NCBI RefSeq assembly: GCF_001629705.1
Contig: NZ_CP015378.1
Span: 744,001-808,000 of the forward strand
Length of the DNA: 64,000 bases
Reading direction: 5' to 3'
Source: Fictibacillus phosphorivorans
Lineage (GTDB): Bacteria; Bacillota; Bacilli; Bacillales; Fictibacillaceae
The position numbers were made by a program, and so were the translations under genes. A model generated the notes under the pieces. It did no database searches and had not been told where the DNA came from. It was given only the letters and a program-made list of their open reading frames with translations. Of this stretch, positions 62,512 to 64,000 are shown in pieces. Each line of letters begins with the position of its first letter. Position 1 is the stretch's first letter.

Positions 62512-63722
62512 GAAGCAACCTCCGATGAAAGATATGGCATCAAAATGGCATGCTCTTCGTTATGCTCGATATAAAAGGTTCTTCCACCTGATCTAGACCA
62601 TTTCTTAATCAAGATTTGAGAGTTCGGATCGATAGGGATATGACCTAAAAAGATGACGAACGGACTCGTCCCAATAAAATTGCGATCCATCTTATTCCAC
62701 ATGATCTGAGGTTTTACGATTACATTAGAACGATCTATCCTTGCCAAACCTTCAAGGATGCTGCTCAGGTGGATGGGTCCACTTCCAGTTGGCACATGGT
62801 ACATTCCCATCGGGCCAGGAACTTTAAAATTAATGAATACTTCAAAAGGTATACCTTTTTCAGCTGCAAACTGACACATGTATGCCAAGTGACTGATTTC
62901 GTTCTCCATATCCTCTAAAGATTTCATCTCTTTATGGTCAGGAAGTATCGTATAAACAAATGTCCAATGAAAGACCACTGTTTTTTCAAAAACCTTCGTT
63001 TGAAGTGAGCCCGATCGCGCTGTAGCTTTCCAATGTATTTTATGAAAAGAATCTCCAGGAGAATAATCTCGGTTACCTGCAGGAAGAGATACGTTCTCAA
63101 ATAAAGCAAAAGGTCTTACAGCTTCACCGCTACCTTGAGAAAACAGATGCTCAATGCGTTGAACAGGGAGTGGTCTTGGATAAACCACAATTTCAGTCGG
63201 GAAGATACCCGTATAAGCCAAGGCTTGACCACTCAGAGAGAGAGGATCATTTACCTGGAGTGTCAGGTTAGAAATTCGTGTTGTTCCCCTTCTTGTAGCA
63301 GTAAAAGGTACGGTTTGTGTGAAAGCTGTTTGACGATAGAGTGCAAATTGACGCTTAACTTCAATTCTTCCTTTTGCAGTAGGGTTAGACTCACCATTTC
63401 CGATCACCTCTATCGGTGTTCGGTGTGTAAAGATGAGTTCTCCTCTATAAGAAGGCCACCTACCATTATGAAGAAGTTTTACGTAGAACTGATCTGTATC
63501 CCCAGGAAACAACCGATGAACTTGTTTAGTAGTATCTAATACAATTTCATTGAGTGCTGACCGGGATTGCAGTAATACCGTTCCGTATAAAAAAATGATG
63601 GCAAGCCCTAATAAAAATAAGAATGATATATTTCGATAAAATCCAATCAAAAGAATTAAGGGGCTGAAAATAACTAAAGCCCGAAAGATGGATTTAATCC
63701 ATACCTCGCTGTTCCATTGCAT
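62505..63722 (-). CDS. DUF58 domain protein
   Basis: A 405-residue protein with two N-terminal helices (about 12-48), a beta-rich extracytoplasmic part and the DUF58 core RDYSPGDSFHKIHWKATARSG near 218-238 (the family signature R-D-Y-x-x-G-D-x-x-x-x-I-H-W-K). DUF58 proteins have a VWA-like fold and pair with MoxR ATPases, probably as assembly or chaperone factors. It starts one base after the MoxR stop. Confidence 0.9.
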   Translation of the reverse strand: MQWNSEVWIKSIFRALVIFSPLILLIGFYRNISFLFLLGLAIIFLYGTVLLQSRSALNEIVLDTTKQVHRLFPGDTDQFYVKLLHNGRWPSYRGELIFTHRTPIEVIGNGESNPTAKGRIEVKRQFALYRQTAFTQTVPFTATRRGTTRISNLTLQVNDPLSLSGQALAYTGIFPTEIVVYPRPLPVQRIEHLFSQGSGEAVRPFALFENVSLPAGNRDYSPGDSFHKIHWKATARSGSLQTKVFEKTVVFHWTFVYTILPDHKEMKSLEDMENEISHLAYMCQFAAEKGIPFEVFINFKVPGPMGMYHVPTGSGPIHLSSILEGLARIDRSNVIVKPQIMWNKMDRNFIGTSPFVIFLGHIPIDPNSQILIKKWSRSGGRTFYIEHNEEHAILMPYLSSEVASC

Positions 63723-63723
63723 G

Positions 63724-64000
63724 TTATCTACCTGCCTCAGACTCTACTGGCACAATTATGGCTTCTAGGATCTCTTTTAACACTTGGTCTTTCGTCTTTC
63801 TCATCGTTCCTTCCATCGTCAATACGAGTCGATGAGTTAATACATAAGGTGCTACGAATTGAACATCGTCTGGGGTAACGAACGTTCTTCCTTGAACATA
63901 AGCTGCGCCTTGAGCAGCTCTCATGAAAGCAAGGGTGCCACGGGGAGACACGCCGTTCTCAATAAATTCATGACTGCGGGTTGCATGAACAATGGATAGT
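63724..64000 (-). CDS. MoxR-family AAA+ ATPase, C-terminal part (partial)
   Basis: The frame is open to the window edge. The visible 91 residues include SHEFIENGVSPRGTLAFMRA, AAYVQGRTFVTPDDVQFVAP and YVLTHRLVLT, the conserved C-terminal lid of MoxR/RavA ATPases with the sensor-2 region SPRG. The ATPase core lies outside the window. Immediately followed by the DUF58 gene, the standard MoxR operon order. Confidence 0.9.
   Translation of the reverse strand, partial: LSIVHATRSHEFIENGVSPRGTLAFMRAAQGAAYVQGRTFVTPDDVQFVAPYVLTHRLVLTMEGTMRKTKDQVLKEILEAIIVPVESEAGR

Overview
The window looks like chromosomal DNA of a motile, endospore-forming, low-GC Gram-positive rod of the family Bacillaceae. The evidence is strong GGAGG-type ribosome binding sites, frequent TTG/GTG starts, many T-tailed terminators, Bacillus-type gene sets (ktrAB under a c-di-AMP riboswitch, hutPHUIG with a HutP attenuator, csoR-copAZ, motAB, YtrA-type GntR, YtzI) and spore genes (SpoIIP-like, GerAB-like). 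A genus such as Fictibacillus is possible but not provable from this text. No rRNA, tRNA, phage, transposase or CRISPR array was seen.

Layout. 1-5.8 kb: end of azlCD, a tiny membrane-protein gene, a Cof phosphatase, secreted glpQ with a probable Pho box, a DUF421 protein, and a GntR/ABC operon. 5.9-16.2 kb: HAD phosphatase, Ste24-like protease, motAB, an ECF sigma/anti-sigma pair, a membrane thioredoxin, a PAS sensor kinase, a CAP-domain protein, a histidine phosphatase and a coiled-coil protein. 16.2-21.2 kb: an ArsR/MFS/epimerase operon facing a MarR gene, then a SpoIIP-like hydrolase. 21.7-28.3 kb: cardiolipin synthase, uppP, riboswitch-ktrAB and a lone GerAB-type permease. 28.4-35 kb: the histidine utilisation operon, ending in an unexpected XRE regulator. 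35-45.9 kb: acyltransferase, AI-2E and YihY membrane proteins, a Cys-rich small protein, a TerC protein, a chemoreceptor with a SigD promoter, and an SGNH esterase/ABC operon. 46-52 kb: two metal-efflux systems (CzrA-like/cadA and csoR-copA-copZ). 52.3-64 kb: flavodoxin-like and redox enzymes (WrbA, AzoR, nitroreductase), PAP2 and MFS proteins, AlkA, an ATP-grasp protein and the 3' part of a MoxR/DUF58 operon.

The least expected content is intergenic. There are three arrays with an exact 21-bp period, each unit made of a conserved TGGACAGATTA-like core plus a variable spacer (21289-21393, 21435-21518 inverted, 41625-41750). There is one array of ten exact 20-bp units (8201-8400) with a two-unit relative at 55251-55290. 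There are two oppositely oriented ~128-bp foldable repeats (15281-15407, 29024-29152), one of them inside the hut leader, plus a decayed piece at 52026. Several regulatory sites are also readable: HutP box and attenuator, a cre on the hut promoter, SigD promoters, ArsR/CzrA/CsoR operators, and a hairpin that covers the uppP ribosome binding site.

All names rest on motif and family recognition by eye; no database search was possible.
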